Positions 43,249 through 52,023 of a DNA stretch of 64,000 bases are shown piece after piece. Numbering within the stretch: the stretch's first letter is position 1; each line of letters opens with the position of its first letter. The DNA is from CAVQCX01 sp963775335. GTDB lineage: Bacteria > Pseudomonadota > Gammaproteobacteria > Chromatiales > Chromatiaceae. Position numbers and translations under genes: made by a program. The stretch spans positions 310,001 to 374,000 of the forward strand of contig CAVZIJ010000002.1 of assembly GCA_963775335.1 (NCBI GenBank), written 5' to 3'. The notes below the pieces were generated by a model that saw only the letters and a list, made by a program, of their open reading frames with translations, was not told the DNA's origin and searched no databases.

Positions 43249-43611
43249 GGCTCCCCTCGCTTGTTGTTGCTGAAAGCCCCGGGCGCGCCCATGCCGAAGG
43301 CCGGCGGCAGCTCGCCGCCCGGTCGCACGCGGGCCGAAAGGGTCATCAGACGATCAGCCACCGGGGTGGGCAGGTGCGCATCCCCGCCGACGGCACATCC
43401 ATGACATGCCGACCCTGACCGCAAACACAGCGCAGAGGTTCCCTCGACAGGTCAGGAGCGACCTCCAGGTCGCGATCCGTGGGGCTTGGTTGAGCCCTCG
43501 CGAGCTGGAGCTTGCTCCCAGTGCGCGACCCAACCTGGCCGGCGGGTCCACCCTGCGCGGGTTTCCGGTTACGATACGCGGCTCGACCCTGCGCTTCGGA
43601 GAGACCGCGGC
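43249..43611. other. Intergenic stretch with a REP copy
   Basis: Contains the ABC operon promoter region and, at 43453-43520, a REP family 1 copy. No additional gene. CGGAGAGACC near 43597 precedes the TTG start of the pgsA-like gene. Confidence 0.5.
43453..43520. repeat. REP-like palindrome, family 1, copy B
   Basis: Begins CAGGAGCGACCTCCAGGTCG and ends GAGCTGGAGCTTGCTCCCA, related to the copies at 30809 and 59932 but with a diverged second arm. Confidence 0.75.
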
Positions 43612-44202
43612 TTGCCCAGCTGGACCCCCAACCTGCTGACCGCGTCCCGGCTGATTCTGCTAGTGCCGATCATGGCATTGCTCGCGCGCGGGGACAGTGT
43701 CAGGGCCCATTGGATCGCCTTTGGGCTCTTCATCCTCGCCGCAATCACCGATTGGCTGGACGGCTGGGCCGCGCGCCGCCTGCGTAGCACCAGCAACCTC
43801 GGGATCTTCTTCGACCCGCTGGCCGATAAGGTCTTCGCCAACGTGCTGCTGGTCTTCCTGGCCTGCTACCACCCGGGATGGGTCCCGCCTTGGGTCGTGC
43901 TGCTTCTGCTTGCCCGGGAGTTTGCGGTGCAGGGCTTCCGCAGCATGACGCCCTGCCTCGGGGTCGTCATCGGCACCGGACGCATAAGCAAGCTCAAGCT
44001 CGTGTTTCAGCTGGTTGCGACGGGCACCGCTCTGGCCGGGCTGGGCTGGCAAGCGGCCGCCCCTCTGCTGCTGCCGGCGACCTGGATCGCCCTGGGCCTT
44101 GCCCTGGCGGCGGCGCTCTGGTCGATGCTCGCCCTGTTCTGGGAGAACACCGATCTCTGGCGCCGGGCGCCAATCCCGATGGACAAGCGCCGAGCCCGGT
44201 AG
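43612..44202 (+). CDS. pgsA: CDP-alcohol phosphatidyltransferase (PgsA-like)
   Basis: A 196-residue membrane enzyme that most likely makes phosphatidylglycerophosphate from CDP-diacylglycerol and glycerol-3-phosphate. The CDP-alcohol motif DGWAARRLRSTSNLG followed by FDPLADK has the full Asp/Gly/Arg pattern. Five or six membrane helices are predicted. The first good codon before LPSWTPNLLTASRLIL is TTG 43612 with GGAGAG upstream; no ATG fits. PgsA is usually ~180 residues, so length agrees; phosphatidylserine or cardiolipin synthase activity is less likely. Confidence 0.82.
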   Translation: MPSWTPNLLTASRLILLVPIMALLARGDSVRAHWIAFGLFILAAITDWLDGWAARRLRSTSNLGIFFDPLADKVFANVLLVFLACYHPGWVPPWVVLLLLAREFAVQGFRSMTPCLGVVIGTGRISKLKLVFQLVATGTALAGLGWQAAAPLLLPATWIALGLALAAALWSMLALFWENTDLWRRAPIPMDKRRAR

Positions 44203-44223
44203 TCGACGGCCGCCCATATCTGC

Positions 44224-44254
44224 TTGTTTCTTTTCTCCCTGGTTCCTGTAGAAT
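44224..44254 (+). promoter_or_regulatory. Candidate promoter of the cold shock gene
   Basis: TTGTTT (44224-44229) and TAGAAT (44249-44254) form a -35/-10 pair with a 19-base spacer. Start of transcription near 44261 would give a ~120-base 5' leader, the length typical of cold-regulated cspA mRNAs. Based on sequence only. Confidence 0.4.
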
Positions 44255-44381
44255 GCCCAATCCGCAGCACATTCCTCGTCGTTGATTCGGAAGTTCCTAC
44301 CGTAGCTCGGAAACCACTCCCGTTAATTCGCTTCCAGGAAATATCTGCAGATTCCCCAACACGTAACGAAAAGGTACTTCC

Positions 44382-44585
44382 GTGATTACCGGAAAAGTAA
44401 AATGGTTTGACGATGCCAAGGGCTTCGGTTTTATCTCTCCCCTGGATGGCAGCAAGGATGTCTTCGTGCATCACTCGGCCATCGGCGGCGGCGGCTTCAA
44501 GAGCCTCGCCGAGGGCCAGCAGGTGACCTTCGAGGTCAAGCAGGGTCCCAAAGGGCTTTCTGCGGTGAACGTTCAGATCGCCTAA
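44382..44585 (+). CDS. Cold shock protein (CspA family)
   Basis: A 67-residue single-stranded nucleic acid binding protein with the cold shock domain: GKVKWFDDAKGFGFIS (RNP1) and DVFVHHSAI (RNP2). Start is GTG 44382 with AAGG about 8 bases upstream. A strong terminator follows directly at 44610. It acts as an RNA chaperone; being long-leadered it may be cold-induced. Confidence 0.95.
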   Translation: MITGKVKWFDDAKGFGFISPLDGSKDVFVHHSAIGGGGFKSLAEGQQVTFEVKQGPKGLSAVNVQIA

Positions 44586-44609
44586 GCCCCGACGCTCGTG
44601 CCCGAAAAA

Positions 44610-44640
44610 AGACCCCGCCATCGAGCGGGGTCTTTTTGTT
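44610..44640 (+). terminator. Rho-independent terminator after the cold shock gene
   Basis: AGACCCCGC (44610-44618) pairs with GCGGGGTCT (44625-44633), followed by TTTTTGTT. This is a complete intrinsic terminator. Confidence 0.92.
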
Positions 44641-44672
44641 TATAATTGTCACCTTTCCGGGAGACCAGGCCC

Positions 44673-44822
44673 GTGCCGACACCGAACTACAAACACGAGA
44701 AGCGCCAGAGAGAGCTCGCCAAGCAGAAGAAGAAGGAAGAGAAGAGCCGGCGCAAGCTGGAGAAACCCCAGCCGGACGCGGAGCAGCCGCAGCCGCAGCC
44801 GACCGAGGGTACGGACGAATAG
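44673..44822 (+). CDS. Small basic conserved protein (49 residues)
   Basis: A 49-residue highly charged protein: NYKHEKRQRELAKQKKKEEK at the front, then a Pro/Gln-rich tail. Similar short proteins with an N-terminal NYxxEKRQRELAKxKK block are widespread in proteobacteria without known function. GTG 44673 follows GGGAGA. It begins 33 bases after the terminator of the cold shock gene, so it has its own promoter. Confidence 0.7.
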   Translation: MPTPNYKHEKRQRELAKQKKKEEKSRRKLEKPQPDAEQPQPQPTEGTDE

Positions 44823-44847
44823 GCTCGCCCGCGACGCCAACGAGCCG

Positions 44848-45168
44848 ATGAGCGGGCTCCTTGCCGAGACCCGCGGCAACCGGCCCCGCCCGGTATGGGA
44901 TCCGGCGTTCGCTCGCCGCTCTTCGAGCCGTTGCGGGCGCTGGCGCAGTCGCTTTCGGTGCTCCGGGATCGCGGGCCCGAGCGGCCCGACTATGGGCGCC
45001 TGCTCGAAGGCCCCCTCTTGACAGGCGCGGGTGTGCCCCTGCCAGTCGTGGAGCAGAGCTCCAGACCGCAGCGCTTCGAAGAGCACTACGCTCCGCGAAT
45101 CTTCCTCAACGGGCAGCAGCGGCGGACCCGCCGCGAGAACTGGCACGAGACCAAGCAGGCAGCTCTAT
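44848..45168 (+). pseudogene. DUF3025 gene remnant
   Basis: From ATG 44848 the frame reads MSGLLAETRGNRPRPVWDPA, the usual beginning of DUF3025 proteins. After about base 44910 homology continues in another frame (SPLFEPLRALAQ, RFEEHYAPRIFLN, TRRENWHE), requiring a one-base loss. The conserved stretch normally following ENWHD (a Phe/Trp-rich helix before TKAALN) is missing, and the frame runs into the yaeQ start. Two lesions mark this as a decayed gene. Family recognition is from memory of the motif order. Confidence 0.6.
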
Positions 45169-45739
45169 GGCCCTTACGGCGACCCTCTTCAAGGCCAAGC
45201 TCCAGATCGCCGACCTGGACCGCGGATATTACGCGGATCACCAGCTCAGGCTGGCGCGCCATCCCTCGGAGACCAACGAGCGGATGATGGTGCGTGCGCT
45301 TGCATTCGCGCTGAATGCGAGCGAGCGACTGGAGCTGACCGCCGGACTCTGCGCCGAGGACGAGCCAGCGCTCTGGGAGCACAGTCTATCGGGCGAGATC
45401 GAGCTCTGGATCGAGGTGGGACTGCCGGACGAGCGACGCATCCGCAAAGCGTGCAGCCGCTCCCGGCGGGTCATCGTCTACGCGTACGGCGGACGCCAGG
45501 CCCAGATCTGGTGGGAGCGCACCGCCCCCGATCTGCGCCGCTTCGACAACCTCGGGATCCTCGCCCTCCCCCCGGATGCGACCCGCGCCCTGGCGGGCCT
45601 CGCCAGCCGCACCATGCAGCTGCAGTGTACCGTCCAGGAAGGCCAGGTCTGGATCGGCACGCCGGAGGCGACGGTCCTGATCGAGCCCGCGCTCTGGCTC
45701 CAGCCCCCAACCGACGTCCGATACCTGGTAGCCCCTTGA
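45167..45739 (+). CDS. yaeQ: YaeQ family protein
   Basis: A 190-residue soluble protein of the PD-(D/E)xK-like fold. MALTATLFKAKLQIADLDRG starts it, with ARHPSETNERMMVRALAFAL and DEPALWEH, WIEVGLPDERRIRKA carrying the acidic/Lys residues of the family. ATG 45167 is the family start. YaeQ function is not well known. Its stop overlaps the TTG start of the next gene, so the two are coupled. The DUF3025 remnant runs up to its start. Confidence 0.92.
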   Translation: MALTATLFKAKLQIADLDRGYYADHQLRLARHPSETNERMMVRALAFALNASERLELTAGLCAEDEPALWEHSLSGEIELWIEVGLPDERRIRKACSRSRRVIVYAYGGRQAQIWWERTAPDLRRFDNLGILALPPDATRALAGLASRTMQLQCTVQEGQVWIGTPEATVLIEPALWLQPPTDVRYLVAP

Positions 45740-46281
45740 GCAGTGCTCAGAGCGAGCTGAAGCCCATCCTGCGGGCCCTGGCCTTCGCTGCCCACAAGCA
45801 CCGCGACCAGCGGCGCAAGGATGCCGGTGCATCGCCGTACATCAACCATCCGATCGCCCTGACCGACATCCTCTGCAACGAGGCCGGAATCGACGATCCG
45901 GACATCCTTTGCGCCGCCCTCCTGCATGACACAGTGGAGGACACCGACACCACCCCGGAAGAGCTCGAGACTCTGTTCGGGCCCCGGGTGCGAGCCCTTG
46001 TCATGGATGTCACCGACGACAAGCGCCTGCCCAAGGCCGAGCGCAAGCGCCTGCAGATCGAGCGCGCAGGGATCCTGAGCCAGGGCGCCCAACTGGTGAA
46101 GCTCGCCGACAAGATCGCCAACCTGCGCGATGTCGCCAATTGCCCTCCGGCGAGCTGGAGCCTGGAGCGGCGCCAGGAATATTTCGACTGGGCCAAGGCG
46201 GTGGCCGATCGCTTGCGCGGTGTCCACCCCCTTCTGGAGGCGCTGTTCGACGCCGCCTACGCCCAGCGACCCTCGGAGTAG
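45736..46281 (+). CDS. Mesh1-like HD-domain (p)ppGpp hydrolase
   Basis: A 181-residue HD-fold protein. ALLHDTVEDTDTTPEE carries the HD metal site; KHRDQRRKDAG and SPYINHPIALTDIL lead it, and VTDDKRLPKAERKRLQ with VKLADKIANLRD close it. This set matches Mesh1-type small alarmone hydrolases, which cleave (p)ppGpp and, in animals, NADPH. No synthetase domain is present. TTG 45736 is chosen because TTGA overlaps the yaeQ stop and starts the first helix; no better start is in frame. Confidence 0.85.
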   Translation: MSSAQSELKPILRALAFAAHKHRDQRRKDAGASPYINHPIALTDILCNEAGIDDPDILCAALLHDTVEDTDTTPEELETLFGPRVRALVMDVTDDKRLPKAERKRLQIERAGILSQGAQLVKLADKIANLRDVANCPPASWSLERRQEYFDWAKAVADRLRGVHPLLEALFDAAYAQRPSE

Positions 46282-46405
46282 CCCCAGCGCGCTCCGCTCG
46301 GGTGCCCAACGCACTGTCGATCACCGCTGCGCGCCCGGGGTGTCGCCCGTGTTGTTCCACCCCCATCTCGGACGCCTCGCGACGAGCTGCGGTGAGAAAT
46401 GCGGG

Positions 46406-46882
46406 CTATCCGGCCGCCTTGAGCTTTTCCACGGTGTGCGCCTCGACCGCCGGCCGTCGCCGCATCAGTGCCTTGAAGCCTTCGCTGTAGGGCTCGCAGA
46501 CTGCAAAGTGGCCAAAGGCGGCCTCCATTTGGGGGAGTGCACGGGTGAAGTGACCCCGCCCACGGGCGGAGGGGTGGAGCCAGACGCCGGTCATGAACCA
46601 GTCCGCGTTAACGTCGGCATGGACGTGCGGGCCGAAGAAGGCCGCGCCGACCACGGTATTGGCGACCTCCGCGGGGGTGTTCCCCGGTCTGCGCTCCACG
46701 AACAGATAGCCGTACGCCGGCAGACGGATGCCCCCCGCCCAATTCATCTCACGCGCCGCGTGGTACGAGATCAGGCGCAGCGCCCGCACCTCGAAGCCGC
46801 ACCAACGCCTGAAGACGAGTTGGCGAACAGGATGGGGGGTCGACGGAAGCTCGATGACGTAATCGGCGACAATCGAATACAT
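46406..46882 (-). CDS. GNAT-like acyltransferase, uncharacterised
   Basis: A 158-residue soluble protein. The central part (FMTGVWLHPSARGRGHFTRA) resembles the acetyl-CoA pyrophosphate loop of GNAT enzymes, and the rest (FGHFAVCEPYSEGFKALM) agrees with that fold. GGAGGA lies six bases upstream of ATG 46882. The substrate is unknown and the family assignment moderate. Confidence 0.6.
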   Translation of the reverse strand: MYSIVADYVIELPSTPHPVRQLVFRRWCGFEVRALRLISYHAAREMNWAGGIRLPAYGYLFVERRPGNTPAEVANTVVGAAFFGPHVHADVNADWFMTGVWLHPSARGRGHFTRALPQMEAAFGHFAVCEPYSEGFKALMRRRPAVEAHTVEKLKAAG

Positions 46883-47122
46883 GGATCCTCCGGCGCCGGG
46901 CGGAGGCCGCGCCGCCCTCTCGATAACCCATTCGCACTGCGGATGCAAGCGCAACTTCATCGCGGCCCGCTCTCGCGCTGCGTGGGTCCACTCCCGAAAA
47001 CGGCAGCGCGCCCCTGAGGCGCTTCGCACGCCCCCTGTGCCAGCCGCCCTCAGTCCCGAACGAAGGCTAGCTCGAGGTCGACGCGGAACGAGGTGATCTT
47101 TCCCTTCTCCACGGTGCTGCGC

Positions 47123-47587
47123 TCAGGGAAGGGGGACGGCCGTGCGCTCCACGACCCGGCGCAGAACGAAGCTGGAGTGCACCCCGCTGACGCCTTCGAT
47201 GCGGGTAACCTTGTTGAGCAGGAAATCCTGGTAGGCGGCCATGTCCGCCACGACGACTTTGAGCTGATAGTCCGCCTCCTGTCCCGTGATCAGCAGGCAC
47301 TCCAGCACCTCGGGCAGGGCCGCGATGGCCGCGTCGAAGCGCGCGAAGCGTTCGGGGGTGTGACGGTCCATGGAGATGTGGACCAAGGCCATCAGACTCA
47401 GACCCAGCCTTCCAGGATCGAGCACCGCCCTGTATCCGGCGATGAGCCCCGATTCCTCCAGTGCCCGGACCCGGCGCAGGCAGGGCGAAGGCGATAGACC
47501 GATCCGCTCGGCCAGGTCCTGGTTGCTGATGCGCCCGTTCTCCTGAAGCACCTCCAGGATGCGCCGATCGTACCGGTCCAGCTTCAT
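47123..47587 (-). CDS. Lrp/AsnC family transcriptional regulator
   Basis: A 154-residue regulator. The N-terminal helix-turn-helix reads RISNQDLAERIGLSPSPCLRRVRAL (residues 19-43 or so); the C-terminal RAM domain has an effector site (VLECLLITGQEADYQLKVVV). GGAAGGGG precedes ATG 47587. It is divergent from leuA, 309 bases apart, and Lrp homologues respond to leucine, so regulation of leuA is plausible but not shown. Confidence 0.93.
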   Translation of the reverse strand: MKLDRYDRRILEVLQENGRISNQDLAERIGLSPSPCLRRVRALEESGLIAGYRAVLDPGRLGLSLMALVHISMDRHTPERFARFDAAIAALPEVLECLLITGQEADYQLKVVVADMAAYQDFLLNKVTRIEGVSGVHSSFVLRRVVERTAVPLP

Positions 47588-47896
47588 TGCCCCTTCCTCG
47601 CGGAATCGCCATAAAATTGCTCCCTTTCTGCAATTATAGATATTTCATTCCTCGTTGCACCCGATTTCAAGCCAACATCACAATCGCCTGCCCCTTCGCC
47701 TGCAGTAATCTGTGCCTGTCCGTGAACAGCGGGCAATTCCGAGCCGACCCCTACCCGGAGCCGGCAAACGGCAAGCCTCACGAAGACAGGCCGCGAGCCA
47801 CAGGACCCCAGAAGGGTCGTACGGCAGCGACGATCCCCTCTCCCGGCCTGGGAGAGGGACTGGCCCCGAACCGATCACAGCGACGAGGAGCACCCG
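47588..47896. other. Divergent intergenic region, lrp-type gene and leuA
   Basis: AT-rich near 47625-47660, where the promoters are likely. At 47835-47858 a CCCCTCTCCCGG-CCTGGGAGAGGG hairpin of a widespread repeat type precedes leuA. No leucine-rich leader peptide is seen. Confidence 0.5.
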
Positions 47897-49564
47897 ATGA
47901 AAGGCTTCGACCACCGCAAGTACCGCCCAGCCCCGGTGGTTGCCCTGGCCGGCCGTCAGTGGCCCAACCGCGTCATTGAGCGCGCGCCCCGTTGGGCGAG
48001 CGTCGACCTGCGCGACGGCAACCAAGCCCTGCTCGAGCCCATGAGCGTCGAGCAGAAGCAACGCCTCTGGGCCCTCCTGGTGAAGCTGGGGATCAAGGAG
48101 ATCGAGGTCGGCTTTCCCTCGGCGAGCCGCCCCGACTATGAGTTCCTGCGCTGGCTGATCGACAACGATCAGATCCCGGCCGATGTGAGGGTCCAGGTCC
48201 TGGTGCAGGCCCGCGAGGACCTGATCGTGCGCACCTTCGAGGCCCTGCGGGGAGTCCGGCATGCCATTGTCCACGTCTACAACTCCACCTCGACGGTGCA
48301 GCGCGAGCGCGTGTTCCGCCAGGATCGGGACGGGATCAAGGCCATCGCGGCGCGGGGTGCCGAGCTGCTCGCCCGCGAGGCGGCCCGGTTTCCGGAAACC
48401 GACTGGGTGTTCCAGTACTCCCCGGAGAGCTTCACCCAGACCGAGATGGATTACGCGGTCGAAGTCTGTGATGCGGTGCTGGCCGTCTGGCGGCCCTCGC
48501 CCGAGCGGCCCTGTATCATCAACCTGCCCTCGACCGTGGAGAGTGCCACCCCCAACGTGTTCGCCGATCAGGTCGAATATTTCTGCACCCATGTAAGTCG
48601 CCGCGACAGCATCCTGGTCTCGGTGCACACCCACAACGACCGGGGCTGTGCAGTGGCGGCCGCCGAGCTGGCACTGTTGGCCGGCGCGGATCGGGTGGAG
48701 GGGACCTTGCTGGGCAACGGCGAGCGCACGGGCAACATGGATATCATCACGATGGCCATGAACCTCTACAGCCAAGGGATCGATCCCGGGCTCGACCTGT
48801 CCGACCCCGACGAGATCATCCAGATCTACGTTGCATGCACCGGGCTCGAGGTGCCACCGCGCCATCCCTGGGTCGGTGAGCTGGTCTACACGGCGTTCTC
48901 CGGCAGCCATCAGGACGCGATCCGCAAGAGCCTGATGCACCAACGCCCGGACGAGCCGTGGCAGGTCGCCTACCTGCCCATCGACCCCCGGGATATCGGC
49001 CGCGACTATCAGGCGGTGATCCGGGTGAACAGCCAGTCCGGCAAGGGCGGCGTGGCGTTCGTGATGGAGCGGGACTACGGGCTGTTCCTGCCCCGCTGGA
49101 TGCAGGTCGAGCTCTCGCAGCTGGTGCAGGGCGAGAGCGAAGAGCGCGGCGGCGAGGTCGACAGCGCGAGCATCCACCGTCTGTTCATGGACCACTTCGT
49201 GCACGACCGGGCACCGACGCAGCTTCTCGGCTACCACCTGGACCGCAATGGACATGACCGGATCGAGGTGCGTGTCCGGGAAGACGGCGTCGAGCGCACG
49301 CTCCAGGGGGAGGGGGAAGGAGCGATCTCTGCCTTCGCAGACGCCTGGATGCGCCACACCGGCCAGCGGCTCAGCGTGGTGGACTATACCGAGCATGCCA
49401 TCGGCCAGGGCACAGGCGCGGAGGCGGCGGCCTATGTGCAGCTCAATGTGGACGGTAAGCGCGTCGCCGGTGCCTCCCTGGATCACGACAGCGTCAGCGC
49501 CGCTCTCAAGGCCATGATCTCCGCCCTCAACCGCGCCGGGGCCCACCGGCGCGAGGCGGCCTGA
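47897..49564 (+). CDS. leuA: 2-isopropylmalate synthase
   Basis: A 555-residue enzyme condensing acetyl-CoA with 2-oxoisovalerate, the first leucine-specific step. Catalytic motifs: SVDLRDGNQALLEP, SVHTHNDRGC (metal-binding HxH) and EGTLLGNGERTGN. The C-terminal ~120 residues are the LeuA regulatory domain. The length and form (longer than E. coli LeuA) fit the LeuA-2 subfamily. GAGGAG lies just upstream of ATG 47897. A hairpin follows at 49579-49605. Confidence 0.95.
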   Translation: MKGFDHRKYRPAPVVALAGRQWPNRVIERAPRWASVDLRDGNQALLEPMSVEQKQRLWALLVKLGIKEIEVGFPSASRPDYEFLRWLIDNDQIPADVRVQVLVQAREDLIVRTFEALRGVRHAIVHVYNSTSTVQRERVFRQDRDGIKAIAARGAELLAREAARFPETDWVFQYSPESFTQTEMDYAVEVCDAVLAVWRPSPERPCIINLPSTVESATPNVFADQVEYFCTHVSRRDSILVSVHTHNDRGCAVAAAELALLAGADRVEGTLLGNGERTGNMDIITMAMNLYSQGIDPGLDLSDPDEIIQIYVACTGLEVPPRHPWVGELVYTAFSGSHQDAIRKSLMHQRPDEPWQVAYLPIDPRDIGRDYQAVIRVNSQSGKGGVAFVMERDYGLFLPRWMQVELSQLVQGESEERGGEVDSASIHRLFMDHFVHDRAPTQLLGYHLDRNGHDRIEVRVREDGVERTLQGEGEGAISAFADAWMRHTGQRLSVVDYTEHAIGQGTGAEAAAYVQLNVDGKRVAGASLDHDSVSAALKAMISALNRAGAHRREAA

Positions 49565-49578
49565 AGAGTCGTCGGCCG

Positions 49579-49605
49579 GGGGGCACCGCCGCAAGCGGTG
49601 CCCCC
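49579..49605 (+). terminator. Hairpin after leuA
   Basis: GGGGGCACCGC (49579-49589) pairs with GCGGTGCCCCC (49595-49605) around a 5-base loop. No T run follows, so termination strength is uncertain. Confidence 0.6.
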
Positions 49606-49752
49606 TCCCGGCGGGTCCGGCTCCGCAAGTCCCCTTTCCGTCTCTCGCCCTCTCTATGATTTGGCAACGAAACGCTCGCGGTCCCTTTGGGCCCTCGGGG
49701 GCGAACGCCCGTGAGAAATCCAGGTCCAAATTTTGCCTGGGTCAAGAAAAAA

Positions 49753-49780
49753 TTGAAGCAATGATCTAACATTCTTATCT
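49753..49780 (+). promoter_or_regulatory. Candidate promoter of the Pro/Tyr-rich membrane protein gene
   Basis: TTGAAG (49753-49758) and TTATCT (49775-49780) with a 16-base spacer, in the most AT-rich stretch of this region, 70 bases before ATG 49850. Confidence 0.35.
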
Positions 49781-49849
49781 AAGTATATGGTAAATTATGT
49801 CTTACCCGAAGAAGGTACTTCGGGCGAAAACCGCAGGGGGCTGACGACC

Positions 49850-50428
49850 ATGAAGAGATCCTGGGTAATAGGCGGCCTGGTGGCAGGCGCCGTCCTGGTC
49901 TTCTGGCTTAGCAGTGGCGACAAGCCGACCGAACCGAGCACGGCGAACAAAGCACCCGTCCCGATCGACTCCTACTACGCCACGCACAACAATCCTCCGG
50001 CGTATCAAGGGTATCAAGCGCCGGCAGCAGCGACCCCGCAGTGGCGCGGAGACTCCTACTACAGTCCCGCCCCAGCCGGCGGCTACAGCTTCCGCCCGCG
50101 GAGTGAGCGCGAGCAGGCCCGCGTGCCGACGGGCACCCCACAATATTATGACAGCTCTCCGGGAGTCCCAGAGCCTCTCGGGGCTGGCGGCATGAGCTAT
50201 ACGCCGCCTCAGACGACCCTCGGCTACAGGTTCCGTCCCGTCGACTCGGACAAGCAACGCGAGCGCTACACGGGCAACTTCCCCCAGCCGTACGGCCCGG
50301 CTCCTGCCGGGCCGGTATGGCCCAGTGCCCCCCAGGAGGCGGATAATGGGCCCCCGTCTTGGAACGGTCCCGCACCCGGGTACGGTGGACCGAACGGACT
50401 TTGGGTCTATAGCCCCCCGCGCTATTGA
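49850..50428 (+). CDS. Membrane-anchored Pro/Tyr/Gly-rich protein
   Basis: A 192-residue protein. WVIGGLVAGAVLVFWLS is one N-terminal helix; the rest is outside the membrane and low complexity, rich in Pro, Tyr, Gly and Ser (PAYQGYQAPAAATP, GYRFRPVDSD appears in two forms, and PPRY ends it). It is disordered and repeat-like, similar in flavour to the Hsp20-linker protein at 4295. No function is known. AGGGGG precedes ATG 49850. Confidence 0.6.
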   Translation: MKRSWVIGGLVAGAVLVFWLSSGDKPTEPSTANKAPVPIDSYYATHNNPPAYQGYQAPAAATPQWRGDSYYSPAPAGGYSFRPRSEREQARVPTGTPQYYDSSPGVPEPLGAGGMSYTPPQTTLGYRFRPVDSDKQRERYTGNFPQPYGPAPAGPVWPSAPQEADNGPPSWNGPAPGYGGPNGLWVYSPPRY

Positions 50429-51021
50429 GGGTCGGCCTTTCGAAGCTTGGCCGCTCCCCAGAAAGCGAGCCTTGTCTTTGTCTTTCCGCGACCCGCGGAC
50501 CGGCCGTTATCACGGCGCAGGCCTACCCTCTCTCGTAACGAAATCCGATTCGTTTAACCTAGAAAAAGCAGTTAGCCATTAGCTGTTAGCGATTAGCTTA
50601 GCCAAAGTTGCAAGTTAGCTCGCTCGGAGTCCGCCGCAGGTCTCACCCGCCGGGTGAGCGGCCGAGGTCGCCAATTTGGCAATTCAATCGATAGCTAACG
50701 GCTAATTGCTAACAGCTAACTGCGCTTTTCCGGTTTGACGAGCAGATCATCAGCAGCGGGTAGAGACGCAAGCGCAATGTAGGGCGGCTTCCCGAGCGCG
50801 CGGTCACCGTGGAATCCAGCCGCTATGCTACTGGGGCGCGCCTGGCAGGTACGAGCCCGAGTCCGGACGGACGCTGCCATCGGCCGGCGCGGCGGACCCG
50901 CAACGAGTCTCCCGTCCCAGGGTCTCGCCGGACAGATCCGGCACTGTGATCGGCGCCAGCGAAAATCGGCGGCGGACGGCTAATATGCGCAGATCTCGGA
51001 GCCGTCAGTGGAGAGAGCCAG
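50429..51021. other. Long gene-free stretch holding a repeat element
   Basis: No gene is supported. Positions 50563-50729 hold a repeat element (see entry). The rest is unremarkable; GGAGAGAGCC before 51022 is the next ribosome site. Confidence 0.6.
50563..50729. repeat. ~165-base repeat element, copy 1
   Basis: Starts AAAAAGCAGTTAGCCATTAG and ends GCTAACAGCTAACTGCGCTTTT, so its ends are inverted repeats of each other built of AGTTAGC/GCTAAC units. The centre has a CTCACCCGCCGGGTGAGC hairpin. An inverted, ~90% identical copy is at 62657-62811. No ORF. Mobile palindromic element is inferred. Confidence 0.75.
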
Positions 51022-51756
51022 ATGAGCAGAACGACGCTACCGTCCCGCGGATCGAGAGGCCCAATCGCATTGCGCAACCGCCGCCGGCTCCTGGCCACCC
51101 TTTGCCTGGCGTGCACACCGGCCTTGGCCGCCGATCTCGGTGTCCAGGTCCTGGACAAGGTGACTGGCCATGCCGTCGAAGGCGCCTCGGTATGCCTGGG
51201 GACGCCTGCCGAGCCCCAGCAGCTCGGCGGTCGGAGAACGCCCGCAAACGGCTCGGTCAGCTTCCGTGATCTCCCGTCCGCACCGCTGACCCTGGTCGTC
51301 ACGGCCCCGAGCTACGCCCCGGAGCGCCGCTCGGTGGAGGCGACACTGGAGCGCCAGGCCGTCATGATCTTGCTGGCCAAGGGTCGCGGCTCCAGCTTTT
51401 CCTGCGGTATCCCGGCACCGTCGCAGCCCGTGGTCGAAGCCGCCCCCCTGCAGATCCCGGGGTTCCGCATCAATGGCGGCGCGACCACCACGACGAATCG
51501 CCGTGTGACGCTGGACTTCGCGATCCCCCAGGGCGCAAACAGCTACCGGGCCAGCGAATCCCCAGAGCTCGCGGGGTCCGATTGGGCGCCGCTCCCTGCG
51601 ACCCCCACCTTCGAGCTCAGTGCCAAGCCGGGGGAAAAGACCGTATTTCTCCAGGTACGCCGTTACCGGCATGTGGACGGGGCAAGCCTCGAGACCCGAT
51701 CGGGCGTGACGTCCGCGACTATCGTGCTGGAGGGGACGGTGGACAGCAGACGGTAG
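51022..51756 (+). CDS. Exported protein with CarboxypepD_reg-like and Fn3-like domains
   Basis: A 244-residue exported protein. The signal peptide (LLATLCLACTPALAA) follows a basic n-region. Residues ~37-120 look like a carboxypeptidase-regulatory beta-sandwich (VLDKVTGHAVEGASVCLG), and residues ~150-240 like a second sandwich (TTTTNRRVTLDFAIPQGANS). The second cysteine pair may form a disulfide. It is probably periplasmic or surface-bound; partner unknown. GAGAGAG precedes ATG 51022. Confidence 0.65.
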   Translation: MSRTTLPSRGSRGPIALRNRRRLLATLCLACTPALAADLGVQVLDKVTGHAVEGASVCLGTPAEPQQLGGRRTPANGSVSFRDLPSAPLTLVVTAPSYAPERRSVEATLERQAVMILLAKGRGSSFSCGIPAPSQPVVEAAPLQIPGFRINGGATTTTNRRVTLDFAIPQGANSYRASESPELAGSDWAPLPATPTFELSAKPGEKTVFLQVRRYRHVDGASLETRSGVTSATIVLEGTVDSRR

Positions 51757-51854
51757 CTGGTAGGGCGGGAAAGCGCAGCGCATACGGCGCCCCAAGGTTC
51801 CGTCGACCGGTAATCCCTGGGAAATCCGGACCCTCCGTCCCCGACACCCAAAAA

Positions 51855-51882
51855 AGGCCCGCGCCGCGAACGGCACGGGCCT
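51855..51882. terminator. Hairpin between convergent genes
   Basis: AGGCCCGCGCCG pairs with CGGCACGGGCCT (51871-51882) with one mismatch. Preceded by AAAAA and followed by CCCCCTTTT, it can terminate transcription from both sides. Confidence 0.7.
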
Positions 51883-52023
51883 GCCCCCTTTTGCCGTGCT
51901 CGTTGCCTCAGCTCGGCCAGAAGTGGTCAAGCCAAACGATGGTACGTCACCCGTTATTTTGCCGAAGCCGTCGCAGGTTGAGGTTGGGCGACACCGACCG
52001 GAGCGCCGCCCAACCTGCCGTGC

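Noticed and set aside
47678..49729. Minus-strand open frame of 683 codons
   Set aside because: Antisense to leuA; product has no domain pattern.
49588..49776. Riboswitch or leucine attenuator around leuA
   Set aside because: No leader peptide with Leu codons and no known aptamer pattern was seen upstream (47588-47896) or downstream.
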